Assembly: GCA_018292915.2 (NCBI GenBank)
Contig: JACVVK020000170.1
Span: 331,501 to 395,500 of the forward strand
From: Batillaria attramentaria
Taxonomy: Eukaryota > Mollusca > Gastropoda > Batillariidae
Direction: 5' to 3'
DNA: 64,000 bases
Of this stretch, positions 31,819-47,772 are shown in pieces (the stretch's first letter is position 1; each line of letters begins with the position of its first letter). Below the pieces are notes generated by a model. It saw only the letters and a program-made list of their open reading frames with translations, ran no database searches and was not told where the DNA came from. A program made the translations under genes and the position numbers.

Positions 31819-33640
31819 TTACTACTAATCGCCGCCTGGAGACGGTGCAGACAGACTTACTTTATGAATTTTCTAGGACTCAGTGAAACAGACCAGTAGG
31901 TATACATCAAAGAGATTTTGAGAGGGATCAATGTACTGATGTGGACACAGTAAGCTACACGTACTATGACTGTGAGACTTGTAGGGCTGTGTTGGAGTTG
32001 GTGTCGTGATCTATACGATACACAGTTCCATCAGTGAGAACCTTTGTAGCAAGCAGGTCTGCATGACTACACTGTAATGTTAAAATGACTGCCGCACAGA
32101 AGCTGGGGTAAACAAGGGGAGATGCAGTTTATCAAATAAGTATGGAACCCTAACGATATCTGGAAACTTCTCTTACATAATTTTGTAAGTTTCCTGTTTG
32201 TCATCCATACATGTAAAAGGTTTCATATATATCCGGCAAGTGTATGAATCAGATTTTAAAATCCAATAAACTCTCCTGTGTGGAACAGGTGACATACAAA
32301 ACGTAAAAACAAGTTCTACCCTAATTATTTTGTTCTCGTTTTAAAGTTTATCAGCACGAGTCAAGCGGTACAGTCTTGTTACAACTGACAACAACGACAA
32401 TAATAGTCATGCATCAGTAAACTCGCGCTATGTACTTTCCTCTTCATTGTCACGGACGATGCACACCACTAACGTAATATTACCCGGCTGTTCACGTGGC
32501 ATATTGCAGGATGAGCAAGTCTCACTGTGTCAGACTCGTATTCCGCACAGATGCTACCACCGTTGAGTAAGCGGCCGTCCTTCCAACGTGTATTTTAGAG
32601 CTTTGTAAACTTTCTTTTGCCCCCCCCCCCCCCTCCCCCAACTCTTTGCCAGTTCCAGTGGTTCCTCCCAGGTGATTTGTAAACTTGTTTGTCGCCAGCG
32701 ACCACGTGCTATTTGCACTGAGACGGCCCGGCGCAGCCTGCTTAAAGATAATGAATGCTTCAAAAACTCACTGACGAAATAGAACTCGAGCCATTTGACA
32801 TGCTGCCTGTTTCTGATTAACAAAACAGTGCAGCCAGTCACAGTGCAGCCAGTCACAGTGCGCCACTGCTGCGGCAGATGAATCACACGTGTGGTATTGT
32901 CTGTCGGATTATTAGACGGTTTCTGCCAGAACGTCCTGTCTCTCCTCTTTCCATCTGTATCGATGGTAGGAAACCCTCGATTTGCTTGACAAAGCTGCCG
33001 TGTAATGGCACAACGGAGTAAATCTATGACGCCATTTTGTGAAATAATGTCATTATGTTAATGTCTTTCATCTTGGATCACCCCTTTTTTCCATCAAATG
33101 GCGCCATAGAGTTACCGTATTGTACCACTGCAAGACAGACAGACATCAGATGTAGTTCTAATGGATTACCATGGGGAATCAGAGGGCGTGGCTACGAGCC
33201 TGTGGGCTAATAGCTCGTGCACCACGTCAATGATAAATCTTGGCTAGAGGTACGACCTCGACCGCTTAGCCACGTGACTGGGTGACTGGGGGACACGTTA
33301 GTTTTGTTGATGAATTGGATTTCGTGTCCACAATGTGAGCAAGTCGTCAACGTGAGGTAGACTGTATTCGTCTGTTGCAGTATAGGCCTACCTGTGTTCT
33401 TTTGTTACATTGAAATAATGGATTTCACATAATGATTTGCAGCGACAGTCATGCGCTGACTACAACACCAGTTCACAATACAAAACAAAAGAGTGAGATC
33501 AAATTGCATCTGTTGTGCTCTGGACCAAGTTAGATCCATGGAATCGCGTTATTTTTTTTCTCCAAATTATGACATCCTCAATCACCCTCAATATTGGCAA
33601 CGTCTTCCAAATTCAAAACTTCTGGGCACCGGAAAATAGC
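31819..33640. other. No recognisable gene
   Basis: This is mostly unique-looking DNA. A short direct repeat GTGCAGCCAGTCACA lies at about 32828-32860 and a C homopolymer at about 32621-32633. No ORF with recognisable motifs. Confidence 0.4.
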
Positions 33641-33687
33641 TTGCTGTTTTTGGTAGTTGGTGAGAAAGAAAGGGGCCGTTCATCGAC

Positions 33688-33780
33688 CCCCCCCCCCCCC
33701 AAAAAAAAAAAACAAAAAACAAAAAAACACAAAAAAAACAACAAACCAAACAAACAAACAAACAAAAAAAAAACAAACCC
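33688..33780. repeat. C-run followed by A-rich low-complexity tract
   Basis: About 14 C then A-rich sequence with CAAA repeats. Apparent open frames here are artefacts of composition. Confidence 0.9.
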
Positions 33781-34059
33781 TGACTTGTACTAATATTACG
33801 TTTGTGCAATTCAAAGGTATGTATGTGCTCATATTTGAAAATTAAGACTTTAGCTGAGGGTACTCGTCGTTAAAACGTTTGTTGTGGCCTTGCACCGGAA
33901 AAACACCCGTCCGTTTTGTTTAACCCCCATAGTGTTGCCTTTAACTCTGCACCTGAGTGTCATTGTATCCGCGGATATCTGATGTCTCTTTGCCCTGCTG
34001 CATAGACGCTGACTTCTTTGTCGTTGGTTAGATATCTTGCCCATATTACACTGTCGGGT

Positions 34060-34180
34060 AGAACACGTGTTGCGTAGATCTCCGTCCTCTTGTGCGCCAA
34101 CGCTCAGCTGGGATTGTCGCTGTCTTGTGAATCTGACAGGGGGAGCAATAGAAAAGGGATTTTAACATAAACGGTTTCAG
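34060..34180 (+). other. 5' noncoding exon of TRIM-like copy B (start uncertain)
   Basis: It ends TTTCAG/GTATGTAG at 34180. Text shared with A and C includes CTCCGTCCTCTTGTGCG and GAATCTGACAGG. It lacks the upstream ATG present in A and C. Confidence 0.5.
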
Positions 34181-34189
34181 GTATGTAGT

Positions 34190-34510
34190 CTTTTGTTGTT
34201 GGTGGTTTACTGATGGTGGTGGTCTGTTTTCTGTTGTTGTTTAGCGGTGATGGTGGCCTAGCGCCTGTTTTCTATGTTCTTGTTGTTTAGTGATGATGGT
34301 GATGGTCTGTTTCCGATGCTGTTTAGTGATGGTGGTGGTCTTGCTGTTTCTGTTGTTGTTTAGTAGTGATGGTGGTCTGTTTTCTGTTTAGTGATGATGG
34401 TGGTCTGTTTTCTGGTGTTTAGTGATGGTGGTCTGTTTTCTTGTTTAGTGGTGATGGTGAACTGTTTACCATTGCTGTTAAGTGATGATGGTGATTGTTT
34501 TGTTGGTTTA
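34190..34510. repeat. Intron-1 minisatellite of copy B
   Basis: A shorter, more degenerate array of the GTGATGGTGGTCTGTTTTCT unit found in A and C. Confidence 0.85.
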
Positions 34511-34682
34511 TACTTTAAGTTTAGATGCTGCTTCTGTTCTGCAACACCGTTAGCCACACTGGTTTCTCTACTGGACCGAAAACACACTAACAGACAAACT
34601 GTTACTTTTCCATTTCAAAAACAATAAACACAATGACAGTTCCTTTCGAGTAATGAAGCAGAACACCAAAAGTTACATTCAG

Positions 34683-34800
34683 AGGTTAACTGGAACGGCC
34701 TCCCCTCTCACATCCGTCATTCTCAGACGCTGGCAGTTTTTAAGTCTCAACTTAAAACACATTTTTCTCCATGCAGTAGACCTTGACCTGTGTCACAAGG
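34683..34800 (+). pseudogene. LINE reverse-transcriptase C-terminal relic upstream of copy B
   Basis: The + strand text encodes NWNGLPSHIRHSQTLAVFKS followed by QLKTHFSP, the standard C-terminal signature of CR1/L2-like LINE proteins. It is not present at the same place in A or C. Confidence 0.65.
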
Positions 34801-34934
34801 GAGCCATGGAGGCTTTTGCCTTTCTAGTTAATTTGTTTGTTTTGGTATATCAGTTGGTTGACATAATGAGTGGGTGAGTTTTTCATGCGAATGTGTGCAA
34901 ACCTCTAGAGAATCCAAACTGACCTTGCGGAAGG

Positions 34935-38852
<3,918 letters not shown>

Positions 38853-39223
38853 AGGTCTTTGTTTTCATTATTGGAATTGTTGGGGGAAAACCCGTTCAAA
38901 AACTTTCATCAGAGCAGTTTAATAAACAAAAACAACAATTTCAAAAAAAAAATTTTACCGCAGCAAAAGTATTCGATGATCCCTTTGAACAACAAACGAA
39001 GAACAAGTACAATGTAAACTAAAATGTTTGAAATTGAGAAAGAGAAGAAAATAAGAAGAAGACACACCGAAATGGAATAATATTAAAACTTTCTCATTCA
39101 GTGAGTCTAGATCCCATTGTCTATTTGAAATGTCCAAAAGAATAATAGTCAGTTTGAAAATTATGAATCTCCAAACTTCTTGAATCGGCATAATTCCATT
39201 TCGTGTAGTTTCCCGAAACTACA

Positions 39224-39259
39224 GGATATATGAGATGCGCATGCCCAGAACCGCCATAT
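39224..39259 (+). repeat. Left inverted terminal repeat of the DIRS element
   Basis: GGATATATGAGATGCGCATG continues to CCGCCATAT. Its inverse is at 42474-42509 with a single mismatch. Confidence 0.9.
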
Positions 39260-39426
39260 CGTGTATGCTTCCGGACGCCATTGCCACGGTTTTTCCATCG
39301 GCTCCGTTTGAAACGTAGAATCCGCTTTAATCCAGGGACATCCTTCTAAGGTTTGAAGTATTTTTTCCAAAATCTAAAAATATTTTCCTTTATATAGGAT
39401 AGTGAGTTAGTTCATGAAGTTTATCA

Positions 39427-40644
39427 ATGGAGGCAGAAAATGCGCCTGGGGCAAACCTAATGGGGGACGATGATCTTCTGTTGGAGGAGATAACCACCTC
39501 CCCCTCACAAAAGAAAATGCCCGACTCGGGCAAGAAACATGTGATTCCCCACAAAGTCTTCGACACGAGAAGAAAAACACGGGGAGTAGAAAAGAAGTGG
39601 TCGCCGTCCCAGCTTTGGAATGGGAGGAAATGAAGCGCCAAAATGAGCGCATCTTAAAAACTCTTGCCCAGACACTGGGGTCTCATTCTTGTCTGAGTGA
39701 CAATAAAACAGGGATGACACATTCGAACATGAGGATGATGAATTTCCTCAAAAAACTATTTAAAAAAAAAAAAACGTAGAAGAGAGGACTCTCTTGATGG
39801 GGAGATTGAAGAGTTGATGGAGGAGACGCCTCTTGAAAGCGATCCTCATAGCGGTACAGCAAAGGCTGATTTGTCAGATGGCTGGGGGTTGGATGACATC
39901 CAACAAGAGTTTGAGTTAGAAGATGAAATGGGAGAAGAGATCCCAGAAAAGCTTGCAAATATCGTGAATACGATGAAAAAAGGAAAGATGACAGAGGAAA
40001 AAATTAAGGAAAAGTCTGAAAGGCACAAAAGGCCAGCCAATTGCGACCTAAAGCCAGCGAAGGTGAACCCTGAAATGTGGTCACTGTTGGACCATCCAGC
40101 GAAAAGAGCAGACTTGCGGCTTCAAAATGAACAAAAATTGTTGATGACGGCTGCTAGTGCCCTAACTGAAGTGTCATCAAACTTGATGAAGACTGTAGTA
40201 GCAGAAAACAAAGAGAGTTTGAGGAGTAGTATGGATTCCATGGCACTGATCATGAAAGCATCACATGAAATCTCTATGGATAGAAGAAATAAAATCTTGA
40301 ATGCCCCCTACATGAACAAAAAGTACAGAAAACTAGCCTCCCCAGAAACACCAGTCACGGACCACCTTTTTGGTGATGATTTGAAAGCATCCTTGGCCGC
40401 AATAGATTCGGCAACCAAACTGGGCCAGACGTTCCAGAATTTCCAAAATTTTAGGGGTAAGAAATTCAGTCAGTACGCCTTCTCAAAAACGGGGACTGGA
40501 GAGAGAGAGAGAGAGTCAGTCCCAGAGGGGCCAAGGAAAAAAACGGTGCATGGCAGAGAGGAGGAGCTATGCGAATGCGGGGGCCACTCAACAGAAACCG
40601 CTGGGGATGGCACCAGAAACCGTCACAACAGAAACTCTGAATGA
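39427..40644 (+). pseudogene. DIRS gag-like ORF, frameshifted
   Basis: Three successive frames (39427-39633, 39597-39779, 39814-40644) form one product. Characteristic pieces include MWSLLDHPAKRADLRLQNEQ, SMDRRNKILNAPYMNKKYRK and TPVTDHLFGDDLKASLAAID, which match the general DIRS gag pattern (WxxL, RRxxLxP, PxTxxLFGDDL). A run of A near 39765 accounts for one frameshift. Confidence 0.75.
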
Positions 40645-40688
40645 TTCTACCAAAGACCTGACACAGGTGAGAAAATTGGGGGAGCTAG

Positions 40689-40960
40689 GTGACGGAAAGA
40701 CCATTTGAAGCAGGTAGATTAAGAAATCATGTCTCAGCATGGCGTAAACTTACATCAGACCCATTCATTTTGAATATGGTAGAAGGAGTGAGCTTACCAA
40801 TAGAGGAATTTCCAATCATACAGGTCTGCCCTAAAAATCAAATCCAAGGAAATTTCTGGAGTGAAACTGATAAAGAAATTATAAAATACTTGGAAATGGG
40901 GGTGATCATGAGATCACATGAGGCATAGAAAGGGCAGAATGTATCTCCAATTTTTCCGAC
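40689..40960 (+). pseudogene. N-terminal stub of the DIRS reverse transcriptase
   Basis: It encodes AGRLRNHVSAWRKLTSDPFI then a frame ending MGVIMRSHEA and, after a stop, VSPIFP. That is the standard DIRS RT start up to the (F/V)SPIF motif. The sequence then jumps directly into the recombinase, so the polymerase active site, RNase H and methylase-like region are deleted. Confidence 0.75.
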
Positions 40961-40973
40961 ACTTCTTTTTCAG

Positions 40974-41760
40974 ACAGGAGGCTTTAATGCTATGAACACG
41001 GCTAGGAGTGCTATCTCTGCAGTGGTGCAGACTCATACTGATAGGAGCATTGGAACAGACCCTAGGATAGTACGGTTCATGAAGGGTGCCTTTGAGTTGA
41101 GGCCAGCCTTGCCTCGCTACAAAGACACCTGGGATGTGGAACAGTTGCTAGGATATATCAGAACGTGGAAGAACAATTCTGAACTTTCACTGAAGCTGTT
41201 AACAATGAAGCTGTGTGCTTTGTTGCTATTAGCATCAGCGCAAAGATTACAGACCATACACTTGATAAAAAGGAGTGGATAGAGTTTCACGAACAAGGAT
41301 GTAGAATACACATTCTGGACAAGGTGAAACACTCTAAACCAGGTAAAAATCAAAGGGCCCTAGAATTTTCCTTATTTCCAGAGAAAAGCCTTTATGTGGT
41401 CGCCTGCCTCCAAAAATTACCCTAAAACGATCCGAGAAAATCAGACAAAATAGTGCAAAATTGTTACTTTGCATTGCTAGACCACACGGACCAGCATCAA
41501 AAGACACCATTGCGAGATGGATGAGGACGTTGTTGAGGGAGGCAGGTATAGAAAACTTTACCCCTCATAGCTTTCGGAGTGCATCCGCATCAGCGATGAT
41601 GAAAAGTGATGTCACACTGGCTGATATTTGTAGGAAGGCAGGTTGGGCAAATGTCTCTACCTTCTACAAATTCTATTACAGACAGACCAGCACAAGTGGT
41701 GAGACAACTAAAAGCAAAGCAAAACCGGCCCAGAAGCTTATCCTGGATTATACAGTCTAA
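40974..41760 (+). pseudogene. DIRS tyrosine recombinase, frameshifted
   Basis: The N-terminal part has AMNTARSAISAVV, RFMKGAFELRPALPRYKDTW and ASAQRLQT, which contains the first catalytic Arg. After frame changes the catalytic core continues to HSFRSASASA (His-x-x-Arg, 41568-41579), ICRKAGWANVSTFYKFYY (Trp and the nucleophile Tyr). The residue set R...HxxR...W...Y is complete, but across three frames (40992-41282, about 41213-41425, 41461-41760). It would insert the circular cDNA. Confidence 0.85.
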
Positions 41761-42168
41761 CAGTATTATGAACTCCTTGGTTTCTTCCTGTATTTGTGAT
41801 GAATCATCAGTAACACTAGTCACTGACATGTATTCCCAGCTGGGGGATAATAATATGCTAGGTAGACGATGAACACAGAAGCAGAACGGTTCATTGAACT
41901 ATCCTAGCAAAATATGTACAGTATAATTTTGCAAAATGTTTGCTGTATCAGTATTATGTCACATTGATGACAGAGTGGTGCTAGTTTTTTTGAATGAATG
42001 CTCATTTGCCCATTTTTTGTTGATTGCTGTGTATACAAATTTGGAAAAGTAAACCCAGTTCTCTTTTTGAGCAAAAGATACAGTCAACATTGCCTTCATG
42101 AGGTTGATGGATGAGGTTGTTGTGAGTGATGGTTGCAGCAAATAGGAAAAAACCAACCTACTTTGAAG

Positions 42169-42298
42169 TCTCATATATCCTGTAGTTTCGGGAAACTACA
42201 CGAAATAGAATTCAATGCATAAACGAGTACTTACCTTGGGAAGACGAACTTTGTGCAGGATTCCATGAGTGTGGTTTACCGGAACGAAGGGATATATG
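42169..42298. repeat. Internal complementary region of the DIRS element
   Basis: 42169-42212 is the inverse of the left end (39192-39235). 42209-42298 is the inverse of the right end (about 42502-42600). The two meet at AATT. In the DIRS replication model this region templates end joining of a circle. Confidence 0.9.
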
Positions 42299-43142
42299 CC
42301 CACCCTTCTAACAGAGACCCACCCCTTAGTAAAACACGTTAATTCCCACAACTTATTGTGAGAGACGGTTGGTTTTTTTCCTGGTGTATGCAAGTCCTAT
42401 TAATGGATTAGTGGCAAAATATTGATATGTGATCTAGATCATCATAGTAGATGTTGATGATCTAGACTTTGAAATATGGCGGTTCTGGGCATGGGCATCT
42501 CATATATCCCTTCGTTCCGGTAAACCACACTCATGGAATCCTGCACAAACTTCGTCTTCCCAAGGTAAGTACTCGTTTATGCATTGAATTATTACCTTAC
42601 TTAGTTGGATTTTAACGTCCATCTGCACCAAATGTGATAGGAGGTATGCCCTGACTGAACAGGCCAGCTGAACACTATTCAGTCCAGTCAGACTGCCAGG
42701 TCGGCCACATTTGATGTAACCTTGACTGTGATGGACAAATTAAACAACCAGTTCCAGTTCACACAGCCAGAGAAAACGAGCAACGTGTTGGAGTAAGTAT
42801 AGATGTTTTACTTCAGCCTAATGTAGGAGTCGAACTCACACACCTCGCAAAAAATGCAAGATCGCGCATCGACCCTAAATGATACCGTCTCATTCTTGTT
42901 AACTATTTACTGATCAATTACCTTAGAGCATCTATGTCACTGTATGTACATATATATGTAATTGCATTGTATTGTCCGGGCAGACTCTACAATTTCCCCG
43001 CCGTAGAATGAATGAAGCTTTGCGATATTCCTTTGTGAACTAGGCACGCGAGATTTCTAGGTGACCCGTGTTGATTGCGACTCGTGACAAAACTCCCGTG
43101 CAGGAAGTCTCATCTGCTTCATGTGGTTAAAACTAAGGATTG

Positions 43143-43260
43143 CACCGGCCCCGTAGTATAGTGGTTTATGGACCGGGGACCCGGGGTCGACTTCCAGCCG
43201 AAGCAAACGGAAGTTTCCCTAGCTAGGTTGGCTCCCCTACCCAGAGCGACTTTGACTTGT
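43143..43260 (+). mobile_element. Possible tRNA-Asp-like SINE head
   Basis: CCCCGTAGTATAGTGGTTTA resembles the 5' half of tRNA-Asp including its A box. A weak B box GGGTCGACTTCC follows, then non-tRNA text (CTACCCAGAGCG) shared with 5140-5165. It does not fold as an intact tRNA. Confidence 0.4.
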
Positions 43261-45517
43261 TAAGACACATGTCATGATGTGGATGATTACACGGCCTGCA
43301 CCGCAGGTGCCGTCGTTTCCGTACCTGGTCAACGCCGGGATGTGTATGACAGGAAGCGTGAAATGCGGCCCTTTCATGCAGCCCCACACCACATGGACCC
43401 CCATAGCATCATCATACCATCATCCTCGCCCTCTTTTGCCCAGCTTCCAAGTCCTCCGTGGATTCCACCCATGACCTGGGAGGAATACAAACACAGATGA
43501 TAGAGAGTTGTGGCTGAAAAACAGGATTGCAAGTGATACATAATTAGTTTGCTGTTTGTGGCCAGCGTTCTGCGCTGTACTGCCCCTACGCCTGCCCCGG
43601 AATCCGCTACTCTCGAACCCATGGCCCCTATAGACTGCCCACTGTAACTAACAGTAATAAACTCATACAACATACGTTATCTGCCAGTAATGGTCATTTG
43701 TATTGGGTGTTTGTTAGGAGAAGCTGTAAACAGGACAATGTTAAACTTGTTAACACTTTTAATATGTTTCAGTGGTGTTTAAAATTAGCGGTTTTAGTTT
43801 GTGTGTGCCATAGGATGTATATAACGAATGAATTCATTCAGAGAAAAAAAGAGGCTTTAGTCTACCCATGCCTAGCTGCAAGATGGTCTCTGTTGCTTAC
43901 GCAGCTTCCTCCCCCTTCTCCCCACCCTCCGTCCTCCGCACGCTTTCCCCGTCCACCTTTTTTTCCCGTTTGTAAGGCGCTTAGAGCTTTCACGCTAACA
44001 ACTGGCACCATAAAAATCGTCGTCATTATTATTATTATCATTATATTTCATGACTTTGTCAATAAGGGTAACGGCGAAGTGCTTACCAAAACATGTGTGA
44101 TTGTTTTTGTACATAGACAAGTAAATAAACATTGTTTACCCTTCTGACACAGGATTCATAGTCAGGCTGATAGTTATAGGATGCTTAATGTGGGAGATGA
44201 ATCCGTAAATTTTGTATCTGTTGGATCTATTTGTTATCTCCCTTGTGTGGTAACGAGCAAGTGTTCTTGTTTCTGCACACGTCTGTCTGACGTGTTGACG
44301 CATAGAATTATTATATGTCATGGACTTTACTTGTCCTGCTTGTTTCATTATTTCATCTGTAGCTCCTCACATGCATGTACATGAATCAGAATTAGTTTTA
44401 ATCATTTGTTAGCGGCATACGACTCACAACGTGGTTTTGTGTCACCGTTGTTTTGCACGGTCTAAGCTGACCGAAAGCTTCATATCATCAGCATTACTGT
44501 ATATGTATCACAGTGAATCGCCTGAATTTGTGGAATAAAATAAAGTAATTTTTTTCTTTATGTGTTTTTTTATCTTGTCCTTTGTACAGTTGTGGTTTCT
44601 GATATTCAGAGCATTCATGTTCACTCTGATTGTCTGTATTTCCTCCACACCCCAGACGAAACACTGCTGACTTTGACTTTGACAGTGTGCGGTACAGCGA
44701 TATATTATGCACGGACCGTGCACGTTTTCTTCTCTAAGGAGACTAAAATACGATAAGATTACCACTTTAGTAACTAACAGACATGCTGAGAAGCGTATTA
44801 TTTGGTGCAGTATGGATCGTTTTGAACACCACGATAGACGGACCCTGATGAATCGACCGCGCGATTGGTTGAAGTTTGCACACTAAACTCTCGCCGTTTT
44901 TCGTCACATTATTACGAAGTTACCGCCATCTTTTGAGGTTTACCTGGTAGATGTACAGTAGGTGCACCAACCTCTAAGCTTGTTGTACATGCTTAGAAGC
45001 ATTGTTACACAGATAGACTTACACTTTGACAGATACAAGCCTAAATAACAAGCTAGTGGGTAGTTTGTATGAATATTACCTCTGCACAGCGTATCACCGT
45101 TCAAGTGCACTTACCTACCCTCCTCAATCAATTTTTCATTTCTGAGTTACACCAGAGAGGCCACATTAATGTCGTCTCTCTGGCTACACTGAACTGTAAG
45201 TATTTCACGTGTGACAGTGTTATGCTAAAGTTTTGTTGAAAGGGTAAATGAGGTAACTTTGTTTTTCACTGTTCTAACGGTCTCGAAATTTGAAACAATC
45301 GTCAGAGTACATGATAAAGTCTGAGGCAACAAATACGCTAACACTTCTGACAGGGATTGGAGAAGGCCATACACTACACTACTACAGTGCATGCACGGCG
45401 TTTAACAACCCGGATTTTGATCACAAACTGCGAGCGTCCCATATCTGTGTCGGGACTGAGTTAGTGCAGCTGGACTGGTTCAGACATTGGAGAGGTTCAG
45501 ATATTGGAGAGGTTCAG

Positions 45518-46541
45518 TTAAGCTACGGTCACAACCGGCCGTACGGGCTCCTACGGCGGGTCTACGGCCCAAAATCGTGGCAAATCTTGCGAACGGCGCA
45601 CGGGCGTCCTGCGAAATTTCCAGGTCGCAAGGAGGCCGCAGAGCGCTGCGGCCGGTTTTCGACATAATCAACAAACTCTACGATCACCTGCGATTTTTTA
45701 CACACTTGCGTTGGCCGCACGGCCACTGTACGGCCAACACACGATTGCCGCAAGTGCATCGTACGACTTTGACCTCTCCGGGCGAGAAAAATAGGTCACG
45801 ATGGCCGCACGGCGGCCGCACGATGAACGCACAAGTGACGCACGGTTGTCTTGCATGCTTCCCACGAGGAACGCACGATGGCCGCACGTGATCACAGACC
45901 GCAAGTCGGTAGTACGATGTTCCCACGATGCACGCACGTGCTCCGTGAGTGCTCCGCAAGGCTGACGCAAGACCAGGTGCGGGCCCGGGGGATGTTGGTG
46001 TGCAATGTAGAAGTGTTGCAGTGCTGTGTCAGTGTCTGTCAAGTTGTGTACGTGTCCATAGTTTGTCAAACTCTCTGTTAATAATATCCAAATCCTCTGA
46101 TGTCTTCTTTCCATAAACAAACTACATGTATATATGTAGGCTGGTCCCTATATGCATGAAAAACGCGCGTCGGCCATGGCCGTCGAACGACCGACGCACA
46201 CCACGCGTACAGAGCACTTACGATAGCCGTACGGCGCACGCACGACACCCGTAAAACATCGTCAACACTTGCACGAACGTCGTACGAAGGCGTACGACCT
46301 CCGTACGATAACTGCGAGGACAACGTACGATCCGTACGGCCGTCGTACGATTTTTGACCAACTGAAATCGCAAGACGTTACCCGTGCGAGACTTGCGGGG
46401 AACATACGCCATCGCACGTATATCGTACGCACGATTTGCAACCTTAATTTTTTTTTTCCAGATCGTAGAAGCCGCAGGCCGCAGACATTTCGTGGAGATC
46501 GCAAGCATAAAACAATCGTGCGGCCGGTTGTGACCGAGGCC
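45518..46541. mobile_element. CpG-rich non-autonomous DNA element with inverted repeats
   Basis: The paralogous block reads straight from GAGGTTCAG into ATAGTGACGACAAGC (around 15993), whereas here about 1.02 kb intervenes. Both ends carry a 16-bp inverted repeat: CGGTCACAACCGGCCG at 45526-45541, inverse at 46521-46536. The interior is packed with CGTACG, CGCACG and GGCCGCACG motifs, quite unlike its surroundings. No long ORF with recognisable motifs; no clear target duplication. Confidence 0.7.
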
Positions 46542-46629
46542 ATAGTGACGACAAGCGCTATGGCGACGGTTAACAATGGCCTCGCGTTGCCGTTCTTAGA
46601 TCATCTCCGTCCCGCGTTTTAACTGTTGT

Positions 46630-46926
46630 TCATATGACGTGACCTGCGCCACAGCGGGAAAACGGTATAGCTACGCTGCACGTGTAGCGTGTCCTCAGGT
46701 GAAAACCTGTGGTGTTTACGACTTTCGGAGACTGTGAATTGCCACCATGAAAGTCGTTCCCTAGAAAGTTTAATGGGAACACGTGCATCTCGTCTGAGTG
46801 TGTCTTTTTGTAAAGTCGTGATGGGGCATTGCTGTAATGGCGGAAACTGCCCTCAGGGGAGCCACTAAAAGCACGGACTTTCACCTTAGGCATCAAGATA
46901 TCTATGTAAATGCAGGCAAAATACAC
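46630..46926 (-). CDS. Small open frame of unknown meaning, block 2 counterpart of 16084-16449
   Basis: 98 codons, starting MYFACIYIDILMPKVKVRAF and ending RCGAGHVI. The frame is intact in both blocks but differs at about one residue in five. No domain or splice evidence; listed only because it is shared. Confidence 0.2.
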   Translation of the reverse strand: MYFACIYIDILMPKVKVRAFSGSPEGSFRHYSNAPSRLYKKTHSDEMHVFPLNFLGNDFHGGNSQSPKVVNTTGFHLRTRYTCSVAIPFSRCGAGHVI

Positions 46927-47622
46927 TTTATTTGTGTTGCTGAGTACCTGGCCAGCACCAGTTTGTTTGTTTGATAACTTTACCAGCTTCAGCAGCTTGT
47001 TTAATTGTTAGACATTATGGCGTCAGTGGTGCTCTCTCTCTCTCTCTCTCTCTCTCTTGGGCGCGGGTGTGTTCTTGTGTATTTGTTTGCGCCCTGGTCC
47101 GTAGCTGTCGTTGCCGTTAATATTGGAACCTCTCCAATGACAAACTACGACACCGAGCGACGTACAAATGCGGCCCTGAGAGCCCGCCGTGGCTATAGGG
47201 TAGTGACTAGCGGGGTCCTATATGACATGTATATCGGTGAAGACCGCAGATACTGTACCAACAATCCGTGCTGAGAGCAGAAAACAACCAACAGCGTCAG
47301 TACACAACGCACGGCGGTCAGTCCTCGGTACACAGTGAGGACGGTTGCCATGACATGACATTCTCATTTTTATTTTCAATAAAAGGTTCTTTCTGTTTGT
47401 TTCGTTTTGTTTTTGATAAAAGGACGACCAATGATATTTTCCCTACACATTCTGTGTTACCAACTTGTTTGGGCTACGTCAACTTTAGTGTCAAAGGGAA
47501 TGAAAACAAAAAATGTTTTATCGCCTTCAACAGCAGGTTTGCGTAACGGACACATCACTCCGGAATCACTGGCTTGTTTGCCGTTAATGGTAGCAGCCCA
47601 AGTCGGAAATTTGTGTATATAT

Positions 47623-47628
<6 letters not shown>

Positions 47629-47687
<59 letters not shown>
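47629..47687. repeat. (AC)n(AG)n microsatellite
   Basis: About 20 AC units then AG units. Block 1 has only (AG)n at the same place (about 17122-17140). Confidence 0.95.
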
Positions 47688-47749
47688 CTTATCGAGGATA
47701 AAATCCTAGATAAGGTGCGCAGACATGTCTACAATCTTGTCCTTGCTAC

Positions 47750-47772
47750 CCCCCCCCCCCCCCCCCCCCCCC
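47750..47772. repeat. C homopolymer
   Basis: A run of about 23 C. Block 1 has a shorter run at about 17210. Confidence 0.9.

Larger units (their letters stand above)
39192..42600 (+). mobile_element. DIRS-like tyrosine-recombinase retrotransposon, internally deleted
   Basis: The element carries inverted terminal repeats (39224-39259 versus 42474-42509, 36 bp with one mismatch). Its internal complementary region at 42169-42298 is the inverse of both outer ends joined together. These are diagnostic of DIRS elements. AATT stands at both borders (39192-39195 and 42597-42600), at the junction inside the internal region (42209-42212), and once in the unoccupied paralogous site near 4274. Coding order is gag-like, N-terminus of reverse transcriptase, tyrosine recombinase. 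Most of RT, RNase H and methylase is missing and the frames are broken, so this copy is not autonomous. Confidence 0.9.

Noticed and set aside
45487..46622. Several overlapping open frames of 90-140 codons in the CpG-rich element
   Set aside because: High CpG content suppresses stop codons on both strands. No frame has recognisable motifs and none spans the element.
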